DNA of 64,000 nucleotides from JBDHWG01 sp046328525 (GTDB taxonomy: Bacteria > Chloroflexota > Anaerolineae > Epilineales > JAHCIE01), in the NCBI GenBank assembly GCA_046328525.1, contig JAXLWK010000003.1, forward strand, positions 1,302,001-1,366,000, in the 5' to 3' direction. Below, piece after piece: positions 40,050 to 49,926 of the stretch. The position numbers and the translations under genes are program-made. The stretch's first letter is position 1. Every line of letters begins with the position of its first letter. Under the pieces are notes generated by a model. The model saw only the letters and a list, made by a program, of their open reading frames with translations, was not told the DNA's origin and made no database searches.

Positions 40050-40079
40050 AGTATACCACAGTCGGCGAAGACACCGCAA
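40050..40079 (-). promoter_or_regulatory. Promoter for the C39-TPR gene
   Basis: On the minus strand TTGCGG (40079-40074), an 18-base spacer and TATACT (40055-40050). Confidence 0.65.
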
Positions 40080-40109
40080 ACATCCACCCCTGCCGTGACT
40101 CCACGTGGA

Positions 40110-40138
40110 TTGACCCACACACGGCGCTGTGGTACTAT
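40110..40138 (+). promoter_or_regulatory. Promoter for the paaK-led operon
   Basis: TTGACC (40110-40115), a 17-base spacer and TACTAT (40133-40138) lie 90 bases before the paaK start. It is divergent from the C39 promoter. Confidence 0.65.
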
Positions 40139-40227
40139 ATGACGGCCCGTTCTTCCCTGCGCCGACCACACCCCAAGCCCACCTCCAGAAGTTCGACGGT
40201 GAGCGCCGCTGCGATGGGAGAGACACC

Positions 40228-41568
40228 ATGATGTGGAACCCTGAGATCGAGACCTTGCCCCGTGCGCAGATCGAGAAGCTACAGCTCGAAAGGCTCCAGG
40301 CGACCGCGCGCCGCGTGTATGAGTTTGTCCCGTTCTACAGGCAGAAGTTTGACGCGGCCGGCGTCAAACCCGACGACATCAAGGGGTTGCCCGACTTGGC
40401 GAAGCTCCCTTTCACACGCAAAACGGACCTGCGCGACAACTACCCGTTCGGGCTGTTTGCGGTGCCGCAGAGTGAGGTCGTCCGCATCCACGCGTCCTCC
40501 GGCACGACGGGGAAGCCCACCGTGGTCGGGTACACGCGCAACGACATCGGACTCTGGGCCGAGGTGTGCGCGCGCGCCTTTGGCTGCGCGGGCGCCGAGC
40601 CGGGCCAGCTATTCCAGAACGCCTACGGCTACGGGCTTTTCACCGGCGGCCTGGGCATGCACTACGGGGCGGAGAAGATGGGGTTGACCGTCGTCCCCAT
40701 CTCCGGCGGCAACACTGAGCGGCAGATTCTGCTCATCCAGGATTTCAAGCCCACCGTCATCGCGTGCACCCCGTCGTATGCCCTGACGCTGGCCGAGGCG
40801 ATGCGCGCGCGCGGCATTGATCCGCATGGCACCAGCCTGCGGGTCGGCATTCTCGGCGCGGAGCCGTGGACCGAGGAGATGCGCTCCGAGATCGAAGAGA
40901 GCCTCAACATTCATGCCGTGGACATCTACGGCCTGAGCGAGATCATCGGGCCAGGCGTTTCATGCGAGAGCGTGGCGAGCAAGACCGGCGCGCACATTTG
41001 CGAGGACCATTTCCTGCCGGAGATCATTGATCCGGGCACAGGCGAGCCGCTGCCGTGGGGTGAGCAGGGAGAGCTTGTCTTCACCTGCATCACCAAGGAG
41101 GCCATGCCGCTCATCCGCTATCGCACCGGCGACATCACGCGCCTCGATCCGACGCCCAGCAGCGACGGCCGCACCCACGCGCGAATGGGCCGCGTCGTCG
41201 GCCGCACCGACGATATGCTCATCATTCGCGGCGTCAACGTCTACCCGTCCCAGATCGAAGCGGCCCTGGTCGGTGTTCCGAACCTCAGCCCGCATTACCA
41301 GCTCGTCGTGCGGCGTGATCGAACCCTGGACGAGCTGGAGATTCGCATCGAAGTCACCGAGGGATTCTTCCGCCACGTCGGGGAGGAGTTGCTCGAGGAC
41401 GAGGCGCTGGAAGCGGACCACGCCGTGCGGCGGCTCCGCGACCGTGTCCGCCACGCCATCTACGGCACGATTGGCCTCAACACCCACGTTGTCATTGCGC
41501 CGCCCAACTCGGTGCCGCGCAGCGAGGGCGGCAAGCTCAAGCGTGTCATGGACGAGCGGCGAATATAG
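40228..41568 (+). CDS. paaK: Phenylacetate-CoA ligase
   Basis: A 446-residue adenylate-forming enzyme activating phenylacetate or a related aromatic acid. RIHASSGTTGKPTVVGYT near residue 90 is the phosphate loop, DIYGLSEIIGPGVSCES near 232 the adenine region, RYRTGDITRLDPTPSSDGR near 300 the hinge, and EGGKLKRVMDER at the end carries the acylation Lys. The PaaK-type C-terminal domain is complete. It leads a string of acyl-CoA genes (three crotonases, SDR, R2lox, thiolase). The ring epoxidase paaABCDE is not in the window, so the pathway is incomplete here. ATG 40228 has GGGAGAG upstream. Confidence 0.94.
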   Translation: MMWNPEIETLPRAQIEKLQLERLQATARRVYEFVPFYRQKFDAAGVKPDDIKGLPDLAKLPFTRKTDLRDNYPFGLFAVPQSEVVRIHASSGTTGKPTVVGYTRNDIGLWAEVCARAFGCAGAEPGQLFQNAYGYGLFTGGLGMHYGAEKMGLTVVPISGGNTERQILLIQDFKPTVIACTPSYALTLAEAMRARGIDPHGTSLRVGILGAEPWTEEMRSEIEESLNIHAVDIYGLSEIIGPGVSCESVASKTGAHICEDHFLPEIIDPGTGEPLPWGEQGELVFTCITKEAMPLIRYRTGDITRLDPTPSSDGRTHARMGRVVGRTDDMLIIRGVNVYPSQIEAALVGVPNLSPHYQLVVRRDRTLDELEIRIEVTEGFFRHVGEELLEDEALEADHAVRRLRDRVRHAIYGTIGLNTHVVIAPPNSVPRSEGGKLKRVMDERRI

Positions 41569-41604
41569 GCACGCAGTCACTGAATCCACAAAGGAGACAA
41601 AGGA

Positions 41605-41985
41605 ATGGATATTCCAGTACCACCCGTATTGTATGTGACCGCCGGCGCGCTCGGCGGGGCCCTCGCCGGCCGCATCGCCCGCCCCTACGCGCACCAATTG
41701 GTGGGCGCGCGAGAAGACGCCCAAAACGATGAGCAGTCCGGGGATGACATCAACGAGAAACCCGGCGAGATTACCCTGTTGATGGACGCGCGCGGCGCCC
41801 TTGTCGGCGGCGCCACCGCGATGGCATTGCGCCCCTTCCTGGGCGACTTTCCGAAGGTGCTGCTCACCATCGCCTTCGTCGTCGCGTTCATTCTCAACGC
41901 CTCTCGCGGCACGAAATACCAGGAAGACGTAGACAAGACGGTGGGCAAGGTCGCGCCCGGCACGGTCGAGAACCTGGTCGGATGA
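41605..41985 (+). CDS. Small membrane protein of unknown function
   Basis: A 126-residue protein with an N-terminal hydrophobic, Gly-rich segment (VTAGALGGALAGRIA) and a C-terminal helix (VLLTIAFVVAFILNAS), joined by a polar loop. I recognise no family. ATG 41605 has AAAGGAG upstream and its stop overlaps the next crotonase start by 4 bases, so it is co-translated with acyl-CoA genes. Possibly a membrane anchor for the pathway; there is no direct evidence. Confidence 0.7.
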   Translation: MDIPVPPVLYVTAGALGGALAGRIARPYAHQLVGAREDAQNDEQSGDDINEKPGEITLLMDARGALVGGATAMALRPFLGDFPKVLLTIAFVVAFILNASRGTKYQEDVDKTVGKVAPGTVENLVG

Positions 41986-42941
41986 ACGAACGACGCTACA
42001 CCGGCCAGCCGCCGGACAGTTTCGCGTTCACAAGCATTCTGTACGCCAAGCAGGACGGCGTCGCGACCATCACGTTCAACCGGCCGCAGGCCCTGAACGC
42101 CGTCAACTACCCGATGCTGAGTGAGTTGGCGACGGCCTTTGAGGACGCCGCGTGGGACGACTCGGTCGCCGTCGTCGTCCTGACCGGCGCCGGCGACCGC
42201 GCCTTCTGCACCGGCGCCGACATGAAGGAGCAGCAAAACTTCGTCCAGCGCCCGCGTGACTACTGGAAGTGGATGGGCGCATTCATCCACGCCCACGAGC
42301 GCCTGCGCGACATCGGCAAACCCACCATCGCCCGGCTCAACGGCATCGTCGTCGGTGGCGGCAACGAGTTCAACATAAGCTGCGATCTCGCTATCGCGGC
42401 GGACGACATCTACATCCGCCAGGTCGGCGCGACCCACGGCTCGGTGGCGGCGGCGGGAGCCACCCAGTGGCTGCCGCTGATGGTCGGCGAACGGCGGGCG
42501 CGAGAGATTCTGCTCCTCAACGAGGAGATTCCGGCGGCCAAGGCGCTGGAGTGGGGGCTTGTCAACCAGGTCGTGCCGCGCATCGAGCTGGACAAGGCCG
42601 TCGCCGAGATGGTAGAGAAGCTGAAAGCCAAGTTCCCCGAGATCACGCGCTACACACGCCAGCAGCTCAATTTCTGGAAAGACTTCTCGTGGTTCCTGAC
42701 CGTCGGCCACGCCCGCGATTGGCTCGCCATTCACAATACGTCGCCGGAGACCTACGAGGGCGTGCGCGCCTTCGCCGAGCGCCGCCGCCCTGACCACGCC
42801 CGCATCCGCGCGCAGATCGCCAACGACGACTCGCCGGAGTATCTGTGGGGGCCGCCGACGCAGACCTGTGCGGCGTGTGGGGCGCAGGGGCTGCCGGCCC
42901 GCTTCACCCGCTGCGGCGTCTGTGGAGCCGCGCTTGAGTAG
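41982..42941 (+). CDS. Enoyl-CoA hydratase/isomerase with C-terminal zinc ribbon
   Basis: A 319-residue crotonase. VATITFNRPQALNAVNYPML near residue 27, TGAGDRAFCTGADMKE near 68 (oxyanion hole) and GGGNEFNISCDLAIAADD near 126 define the fold. Residues past 285 are unusual: CAACGAQGLPARFTRCGVC, two CxxC pairs forming a probable zinc ribbon, not part of normal crotonases. One catalytic Glu is in GNEF; the second position is not clear. ATG 41982 overlaps the upstream stop. The ribbon may mediate docking to a partner, as in acyl-CoA-linked OB-ribbon proteins, but that is speculative. Confidence 0.88.
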   Translation: MNERRYTGQPPDSFAFTSILYAKQDGVATITFNRPQALNAVNYPMLSELATAFEDAAWDDSVAVVVLTGAGDRAFCTGADMKEQQNFVQRPRDYWKWMGAFIHAHERLRDIGKPTIARLNGIVVGGGNEFNISCDLAIAADDIYIRQVGATHGSVAAAGATQWLPLMVGERRAREILLLNEEIPAAKALEWGLVNQVVPRIELDKAVAEMVEKLKAKFPEITRYTRQQLNFWKDFSWFLTVGHARDWLAIHNTSPETYEGVRAFAERRRPDHARIRAQIANDDSPEYLWGPPTQTCAACGAQGLPARFTRCGVCGAALE

Positions 42942-43710
42942 CGACGCGGCGGCAGGGCGGCCCTCACCCGACTCTGTCGCCGTCGTCACAGGCGCGGGTC
43001 GAGGCATCGGGCGGGCCGTCGCGCGCGCGTTCGCCGCCGCCGGCTACGCGGTGCTGGTCAACGACATAGACGCGCGAAGCGCGGAGAGCGCCGCGGCCGA
43101 GCTGCGGAACGCGGGGAGTGACGCCCTCGCCGCGCCGGGCGATGTCGCCGACCTCGGCGCGGTGGCCGCGCTGGCTGCCGCAGCCCTTGCGCGCTGGGGC
43201 CGCGTGGACGCGCTGGTCAACAACGCCGGCATCGAGCCGCGCGCGTCCATCCTGGACATGGATCCGGCCGAGTGGGACCGCGTCATGGCCGTCAATCTGC
43301 GCAGCGCCTTCCTGTGTACCCAGACGTTTGGGCGCATCATGCGCGACGCCCGGCAGGGCGCGATTGTCAACGTGGCGAGCATCGCCGGCAAAGCGTCGCC
43401 CCTGCCCATGCGTTCGGCCTACGCTGCCAGCAAGGCGGGCATGGTCGGGTTCACCAAGGAGGCAGCGCGGGAGTTCGCGGCCTACGGCATCCGCGTGAAC
43501 GCCATCTGCCCCGGCGTGATCGCCACCGAGATGACGGCCCACGCCCGCTCCGACCCGGCGCAGATGACGGCCTGGCTATCCGGCATCCCGCTCGCGCGCC
43601 TCGGCGAGCCGGACGACGTGGCGGCGCTGACAGTGTTCCTGTGCTCCGACGCTGCCGCCTACATCACTGGCCAGGCGATTCACGTAGACGGCGGGCGCAT
43701 CATGGCGTAG
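42934..43710 (+). CDS. SDR family oxidoreductase, FabG/3-hydroxyacyl-CoA dehydrogenase-like
   Basis: A 258-residue classical short-chain dehydrogenase. VVTGAGRGIGRAVARAF near residue 15 binds NAD(P), LVNNAGIEPRASIL near 90 and the triad VNVASIAGKAS, YAASKAGMVGF are all present. An Asp at the end of strand 2 (LVNDIDARS) favours NAD. The start is uncertain: TTG 42934 has GGAG 6 bases upstream and overlaps the crotonase stop by 8 bases, GTG 42922 is longer. In this setting it may oxidise a 3-hydroxyacyl-CoA. Confidence 0.88.
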   Translation: MSSDAAAGRPSPDSVAVVTGAGRGIGRAVARAFAAAGYAVLVNDIDARSAESAAAELRNAGSDALAAPGDVADLGAVAALAAAALARWGRVDALVNNAGIEPRASILDMDPAEWDRVMAVNLRSAFLCTQTFGRIMRDARQGAIVNVASIAGKASPLPMRSAYAASKAGMVGFTKEAAREFAAYGIRVNAICPGVIATEMTAHARSDPAQMTAWLSGIPLARLGEPDDVAALTVFLCSDAAAYITGQAIHVDGGRIMA

Positions 43711-43736
43711 GACAAGCAGAGGAAACCACTATAGCT

Positions 43737-44558
43737 ATGTATACTCTACTGCGTCACGACGCGCCGGCCATGCGCGACTACCACAAGGCCAAGCGCCTGC
43801 TGTGGGACCCGCGCGACGTAGACCTGAACACCGACAGCGCCGAATGGCCGACGCTCACCCAGGACGAACAGGACCTCATCCTGCGCCTGTGTTCCGTGTT
43901 CGCCGCCGGCGAGGAGGCCGTCACCTGCGACCTTGCCCCCCTCATGCTGGCGCTGCGCGGGAGCGGCGGCAGCCTCGAAGAGCAGATGTTTGTCACAACC
44001 CAGCTCTTCGAAGAAGCCAAGCACGTCGAGATGTTCGACCGCTACTTTGCCGAGGTGTTCCGCACCCCGGTGGACACGAACCGCTACTACACCGACTCGT
44101 ATCGGCGCATCTTCTTCGCCGAGCTGCCCCAGGCCCTGGACCGGCTACTCACCGACCCCTCGCCGCAGGCGCAGGTCACCGCCGTCGCCACCTACCACAT
44201 GATTGTCGAGGGTGTCCTGGCTGAAACCGGCTACTATGCGACCCAGCGCGCGCTCCAGGTGACGGGCCGCCTGCCGGGCCTCGTGCAGGCCATGCAGCTC
44301 ATTCAGCGCGACGAGGCCCGCCACATCGCGTTCGGCATCTCGCTCCTGCACCGCCTGGTGTCCGAGGATGCGGCGCTGTGGGACACCCTGATGGAGCGCA
44401 TGAACGAGCTGCTACCCGTCGCGCTGGAAATCATCGCCGACGCCTTCGCGCCGTATGGCGAGGCCATTCCCTTCGGCATCGCCCCGGTCGAGATGGTCGA
44501 GTACGGAGCCACCCAATTCAACCACCGCCTCAACGCCCTGGAACGAGGCCGCGCCTGA
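43737..44558 (+). CDS. R2-like ligand-binding oxidase (R2lox) type diiron/Mn-Fe protein
   Basis: A 273-residue helical protein related to ribonucleotide reductase R2. Metal ligands fit: Glu60 in AAGEEAVTCDL, Glu93 and His96 in FEEAKHVEM, Glu158 in YHMIVEG, and Glu193 and His196 in RDEARHIAFG. A Val near the first Glu and Tyr153, five residues before Glu158, sit where R2lox proteins form their Val-Tyr ether cross-link; exact register was not aligned. R2lox binds a long fatty acid-like ligand and a Mn/Fe cofactor; its reaction is unknown. Here it stands between an SDR and crotonases, which suggests oxidation of an acyl compound. ATG 43737. Confidence 0.88.
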   Translation: MYTLLRHDAPAMRDYHKAKRLLWDPRDVDLNTDSAEWPTLTQDEQDLILRLCSVFAAGEEAVTCDLAPLMLALRGSGGSLEEQMFVTTQLFEEAKHVEMFDRYFAEVFRTPVDTNRYYTDSYRRIFFAELPQALDRLLTDPSPQAQVTAVATYHMIVEGVLAETGYYATQRALQVTGRLPGLVQAMQLIQRDEARHIAFGISLLHRLVSEDAALWDTLMERMNELLPVALEIIADAFAPYGEAIPFGIAPVEMVEYGATQFNHRLNALERGRA

Positions 44559-44596
44559 TTCCTATCGGCGTGTGGCGCGCCCTACAGGAGAGCCAG

Positions 44597-45370
44597 ATGG
44601 ATTACCAATTCATTCTCGTCGAGCCTGACCCACCCATCGCCGTCGTGCGCCTCAACCGCCCCAAGGTCCTCAATGCCCTCAACAACGGCCTCATCCACGA
44701 GGTCGTGGATGCGTTCGAGAGCCTCGACGCCGACGACAGCGTCCGCTGCATCATCCTGACCGGCAGCGAGCGCGCTTTCGCGGCCGGCGCCGACATCGGC
44801 GAGATGGCCGACGCCAGCGTCGTCAAATACCTTCAGAACGACCAGTTCGCCAGCTGGGACCGCATCCGCCGCATCCGCAAGCCCATCATCGCCGCTGTCA
44901 GCGGCTACGCCCTCGGCGGCGGGTGCGAGATCGCCTTGATGTGCGACATGATCGTCGCCTCGGAGACGGCGCGCTTCGGCCAGCCGGAAATCAACATCGG
45001 CGTCATCCCCGGCGCGGGCGGAACACAACGCTGGGCGCAGGCGGTCGGCAAGGCGCGCGCCATGGAGATCGCCCTGACCGGCGACATGGTCACGGCGCAG
45101 GAGGCGCTGGCGTGGGGTCTCGTCAACAAGGTCGTGCCGGTGGAGCTGTATCTTGAAGAGGCCAAAGCGCTGGCGCGCAAGATCGCCGGCAAGCCCCCGC
45201 TCGCCGTCGTCGCCGCGAAGGAAGCCGTCAACAACGTCTTCAACGACTACCTGGACAAGGGGCTGGCCTTCGAGCGCAAGAACTTCTACGCCCTGTTCGC
45301 CAGCGAAGACCAGAAGGAGGGCATGCACGCCTTCCTGGAGAAGCGCCCGCCGCAGTGGAAAGGCCGCTAG
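44597..45370 (+). CDS. Enoyl-CoA hydratase
   Basis: A 257-residue crotonase with both catalytic Glu: GGGCEIALMCDMIVAS near residue 110 and FGQPEINIGVIPGAGGTQR near 130, plus the oxyanion-hole stretch AFAAGADIGEM near 61. It matches mitochondrial-type short-chain enoyl-CoA hydratase closely (PxxGxTQR motif, C-terminal KRPPQWKGR). ATG 44597 has AGGAG 7 bases upstream. It follows R2lox by 38 bases and precedes the PaaG-like gene by 14 bases. Confidence 0.93.
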   Translation: MDYQFILVEPDPPIAVVRLNRPKVLNALNNGLIHEVVDAFESLDADDSVRCIILTGSERAFAAGADIGEMADASVVKYLQNDQFASWDRIRRIRKPIIAAVSGYALGGGCEIALMCDMIVASETARFGQPEINIGVIPGAGGTQRWAQAVGKARAMEIALTGDMVTAQEALAWGLVNKVVPVELYLEEAKALARKIAGKPPLAVVAAKEAVNNVFNDYLDKGLAFERKNFYALFASEDQKEGMHAFLEKRPPQWKGR

Positions 45371-45384
45371 GGAGGGAAGCCAAC

Positions 45385-46179
45385 ATGGATGAACCAATTC
45401 TGTACAGCGTCGGCGATGGCGTCGCAACTATCACGCTCAATCGCCCAGACGTCCTGAACGCTTTCACCGACCCGATGCTCGACGCCCTGAATGACGCGCT
45501 GGCGAAGGCCGAGCGCGACGCCGCTGTGCGCTGCGTGGTCATCACCGGCGCGGGCCGCGGCTTCTGCGCCGGCCAGGACCTCGGTGACGTCAAGCGTCGC
45601 GAGCAGGAAAGCGGGCACGCCGTCTCGTTCGCCGAGCACCTGCGCACCAAGTACAACCCTATCGTGCGTCGCATCCGCACCATGGAGAAGCCCGTCATTG
45701 GGGCGGTTAACGGCGTCGCCGCCGGCGCGGGCGCAAGCCTAGCCCTGGCGTGCGACCTGCGCATCGCGTCGGATAAGGCGAGCTTCGTCCTGGCGTTCGT
45801 CAAGGTCGGGCTGGTGCCGGATTCCGGCATGAACTACTTCCTGGTGCAGATGATCGGCCTGCCCCGCGCCTTCGAGCTGGCGGCGACGGGCGGGCGGCTC
45901 ACGGCGGAGGAAGCGCTGCACCTCGGCGTCGTCAACCGCATGGTCCCGACGGACGAGCTGCAAGCGGCGGCGCAGGCGTGGGCAAAGGAGCTGGCCCAGG
46001 CCCCGACGCGCGCCATCGGCCTGACGAAGCGCGCTATGAACCGGGCGCTCGTGTCGAGCGTCGAAGAGGTGCTGGACTACGAAGCCTGGCTGCAAGAGAT
46101 CGCCGGGCGCACCGCCGACCATAAAGAGGGCGTCGCCGCCTTCCTGGAGAAGCGCCCGCCGCAGTTCAAGGGACAGTAA
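45385..46179 (+). CDS. Crotonase-family isomerase, PaaG-like
   Basis: A 264-residue crotonase. RGFCAGQDLGDVKRRE near residue 60 is the oxyanion hole, and KVGLVPDSGMNYFL near 138 carries the Asp typical of PaaG (1,2-epoxyphenylacetyl-CoA isomerase) in place of the second Glu; the first Glu position reads GAGASLAL, without Glu, also as in PaaG. The same Asp occurs in dodecenoyl-CoA isomerases, so the exact substrate is open. ATG 45385 has GGGAGG upstream. With paaK in the same operon an aromatic acid pathway is favoured. Confidence 0.87.
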   Translation: MDEPILYSVGDGVATITLNRPDVLNAFTDPMLDALNDALAKAERDAAVRCVVITGAGRGFCAGQDLGDVKRREQESGHAVSFAEHLRTKYNPIVRRIRTMEKPVIGAVNGVAAGAGASLALACDLRIASDKASFVLAFVKVGLVPDSGMNYFLVQMIGLPRAFELAATGGRLTAEEALHLGVVNRMVPTDELQAAAQAWAKELAQAPTRAIGLTKRAMNRALVSSVEEVLDYEAWLQEIAGRTADHKEGVAAFLEKRPPQFKGQ

Positions 46180-46188
46180 ATCGCTGAC

Positions 46189-46235
46189 CGTCATTGCGAG
46201 AAGGGCTATCGCCCGACGAAGCAATCCCGCGGCCA
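46189..46235. repeat. ATTGCGAG / GAAGCAATC repeat
   Basis: GTCATTGCGAG and ACGAAGCAATCCCGC flank a short palindrome GGGCTATCGCCC; same family as 31066-31184. Confidence 0.6.
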
Positions 46236-46265
46236 ACGAATGACCGTTCAATAACGGAGTCATGC

Positions 46266-46745
46266 ATGGACCCGGAAGTCAAGAAGAAAGCGTTGCGTCT
46301 GTTCACCTATGGCCTCTACGCCGTCACCGCAGCGGACGCGGGTGAGGTGGCCGGGATGACGGCCAACTGGCTGGCCCAGGCTGCGTTCGAGCCGCCCATG
46401 CTCATGGTCGCCTTTGAGGCCGACTCGCGCACCCTGGCCGTCGTGCGACATAGCGGAACCTTCGCCGTCAACGTCTACGAGAGCGGGCAGCGCGAGCTGG
46501 CCGGGCAGCTGGGCCGCGCCAGTGTCAAGCGGCCGGACAAGCTCGAGGCCATCGCCAGCCAGCCCGGCCCGCTGACCGGCGCGCCCCTTCTCGACGCCGC
46601 CCTGGCGTGGGTCGAGTGCCGTGTCACAGGCGAGCTTCCGTCCGGCGACCACGTGGTCGTCGTCGCCGAGGTCATCAACGCGGGGGTGAACCGCGACGGC
46701 CAGCCGCTGACAATGGCCGAGGCGGGCTTCCGTTACTTCGGCTGA
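46266..46745 (+). CDS. Flavin reductase family protein (FMN-binding split barrel)
   Basis: A 159-residue FMN-binding domain protein. YAVTAADAGEVAGMTANWLAQ near residue 17 contains the MTxxW flavin motif, and EPPMLMVAFEADSRT and SGTFAVNVYESGQRELA follow, as in flavin reductases that feed two-component monooxygenases. ATG 46266 has CGGAG upstream. No monooxygenase partner is adjacent, though the R2lox and crotonase genes upstream may belong to the same pathway. Electron acceptor unknown. Confidence 0.85.
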   Translation: MDPEVKKKALRLFTYGLYAVTAADAGEVAGMTANWLAQAAFEPPMLMVAFEADSRTLAVVRHSGTFAVNVYESGQRELAGQLGRASVKRPDKLEAIASQPGPLTGAPLLDAALAWVECRVTGELPSGDHVVVVAEVINAGVNRDGQPLTMAEAGFRYFG

Positions 46746-46760
46746 GATTTGGAGTTTCCT

Positions 46761-48013
<1,253 letters not shown>

Positions 48014-48017
<4 letters not shown>

Positions 48018-48394
48018 GCGACCCGACCGAAGCGGGCGTGCTGTACGTGGTCCTGGTTCAGGCCGAGGATATGGTTGAGGCCGCGTGGAATCAGTGGCAC
48101 TCGGCCTCCCACATGCCCCAGGTTGTCGGAACCGGCCACTTCACGGGCGCGAGCAAGTACCGCGTCGTGGCCGGCGACCCCGTCCCCCGCCCGTCTTTCT
48201 ACACGTTCTACGCGGCGAATGACCTAGACAGCCTGGCGGCGTATTTTGAGAGCGACGTCGTCAAGGAGCTGCGGCGCGACGCCGACGAGCAGTACGGGGC
48301 CTATCTGGAGTACGCGCGCCTCGTCCTGGAAGCCCTGCCGGACACAACGACGCCGACCCCCACACCGCACCGGCATCCCGACGCGGAAGCGTAG
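48014..48394 (+). CDS. Small dimeric alpha/beta-barrel protein, DUF4286-like
   Basis: A 126-residue protein that begins VLYVVLVQAEDMVEAAWNQW and HSASHMPQVV, a pattern of the ferredoxin-like DUF4286 or EthD-type barrel families; SFYTFYAANDLDSLAAYFES lies in the middle. The C terminus is a Pro/Thr tail. ATG 48014 overlaps the thiolase stop by 4 bases (ATGA), so it is translated with it. Proteins of this fold often serve as small monooxygenases or isomerases in aromatic breakdown; here that is only suggestive. Confidence 0.7.
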
Positions 48395-48472
48395 GGGTCT
48401 GTTACTCATACCTTGTGCGCCTGGTCCTCGTCCGCATCAACGCGGCGGCCTAAAGACCGCCGCTACGAGTGG

Positions 48473-48520
48473 AAGCCCAAGGGGCTGAGGAGATGCGCCG
48501 TAGCCCCTTGGGCTTTTATT
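48473..48520. terminator. Two-way terminator between convergent genes
   Basis: AAGCCCAAGGGGCT (48473-48486) pairs with AGCCCCTTGGGCTT (48502-48515), followed by TTATTT on the plus strand. It ends the paaK-led operon; a GCGGCGG/CCGCCGC hairpin lies just before it at 48442. Confidence 0.8.
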
Positions 48521-48568
48521 TCGTAGCCGTGGTGTTTACGCCACGGCGGCCGCCCGTCGCTCCGCCAC

Positions 48569-49690
48569 TTACTCCCCCAACCGCTCGATAATCGTCGCCG
48601 TCGCCATGCCGTGGCCGATGCACATCGTCTGCAAGCCGTAGCGGCCGCCGTCCGTTTCCAGGCGGTCCAGCAAGGTGGACATCAGCCGACCGCCGCTCGC
48701 CCCCAGCGGGTGGCCGACAGCAATCGCTCCGCCCCACGCATTCACGGGGGCCATGTCCGCCTCTAGCTCCTTCGCCCAGGCCAGGACGACGGACGCGAAC
48801 GCCTCGTTGATCTCGACGGCATCAATGTCCTCGAGCTTCAGGCCGGCGCGGCCGAGCGCCTTGCGCGTCGCGGGAATTGGCCCGGAGAGCATCAGCACCG
48901 GATCATCGCCGACGACGACGCGGCTGACGAAGCGGGCGCGCGGGCGCAGGCCATAGCGCCGCACCGCGTCCTCCGACGCCAGCAACACCGCCGACGCTCC
49001 GTCGCTAATCTGGCTGGAGTTCGCCGCCGTCACCTTGCCGTCGGGCTTGAACGCCGGCGGCAGCGCCGACATCTTGCGGCGGTCTGGCTCGAAGCGAATG
49101 CCCTCGTCGTAATCAATCTCCATCGGCACGATCTCGGGGCAGAACTTCTCCGCCTTCGTCGCCTGCGCAGCGAGATAGTGGCTGCGGTAGGCGTAGTCGT
49201 CCAGCTCCTCGCGGGACAGGTCCCACTTGTCGGCCATCATCTCGGCCGAAATGCCCTGCATCACCAGGTCATACGGGACATCCGGTGTGAAGGGGTTAGG
49301 CCAATCGAGGCCCATCGTGACCCGACTCATCACCTCCACGCCGCCGGCCACCGCCAGGTCCATGTCGCCGGCCGCAATGGCCTGCGCGACCTGGTGAACC
49401 GCCTGCTGCGAGCTGCCGCACATGCGATTGACGCTCGCGCCGGGCACCGTCACCGGCCAACCGGCGCTCATCACCGCCAGGCGGGCGATGTTCGCGCCCT
49501 GCTCGCCCGTCTGCGTCACACAGCCGAGAATCACATCTTCGATGGCCTCGGGATCCACGTCGGCGCGCTCGACGGCGGCATTCAGCACCCGCGCCGCCAG
49601 CGTCTCCGGCCGCAGATGGGCCAGCTTGCCGTCAGGGCGGCCGCGGCCAATCGGCGACCGCACGGCTTCCACAATGTATACGTCACTCAT
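48569..49690 (-). CDS. Thiolase (acetyl-CoA acetyltransferase/acyltransferase)
   Basis: A 373-residue thiolase, shorter than the plus-strand one. The Cys is in GASVNRMCGSSQQAVHQ near residue 90, NEAFASVVLAW near 290, WGGAIAVGHPLGASGGRL near 320 and QTMCIGHGMATA near 355. It faces the paaK-led operon and does not share its promoter. Degradative or condensing direction is not readable. ATG 49690. Confidence 0.93.
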   Translation of the reverse strand: MSDVYIVEAVRSPIGRGRPDGKLAHLRPETLAARVLNAAVERADVDPEAIEDVILGCVTQTGEQGANIARLAVMSAGWPVTVPGASVNRMCGSSQQAVHQVAQAIAAGDMDLAVAGGVEVMSRVTMGLDWPNPFTPDVPYDLVMQGISAEMMADKWDLSREELDDYAYRSHYLAAQATKAEKFCPEIVPMEIDYDEGIRFEPDRRKMSALPPAFKPDGKVTAANSSQISDGASAVLLASEDAVRRYGLRPRARFVSRVVVGDDPVLMLSGPIPATRKALGRAGLKLEDIDAVEINEAFASVVLAWAKELEADMAPVNAWGGAIAVGHPLGASGGRLMSTLLDRLETDGGRYGLQTMCIGHGMATATIIERLGE

Positions 49691-49823
49691 GGCCTGCTCC
49701 TTCGCACTAGACCAGGGTTATCAACTCTCGTCCTCAAGTATAGCCCGCCTGCCGCATTGCGTCCAAAGCCGATGTCCCTCACCCCCTCACCCCCTCTCCC
49801 CTTGTGGGAGAGGGGAAACTCCA

Positions 49824-49878
49824 CCCTCATCCCCCTGCCCCTTCTCCCAAAATGGGAGAAGGGGCAGGGGGATGAGGG
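49824..49878. repeat. Perfect 26-bp inverted repeat upstream of moaC
   Basis: CCCTCATCCCCCTGCCCCTT plus CTCCCA pairs exactly with the downstream block starting TGGGAGAAGGGG, over a 3-base loop. The C-rich/G-rich arms recur in a related pair at 49778-49816. It ends 14 bases before the moaC -10 box, so it may block read-through from the left. Confidence 0.85.
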
Positions 49879-49891
49879 ATTTCCAGGCTTG

Positions 49892-49900
49892 TGCTATAAT
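49892..49900 (+). promoter_or_regulatory. Extended -10 promoter for moaC
   Basis: TGCTATAAT is an exact extended -10 element 27 bases upstream of the GTG start. Confidence 0.65.
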
Positions 49901-49926
49901 TCCCTGACGACTGCAAGGAGCGATGC

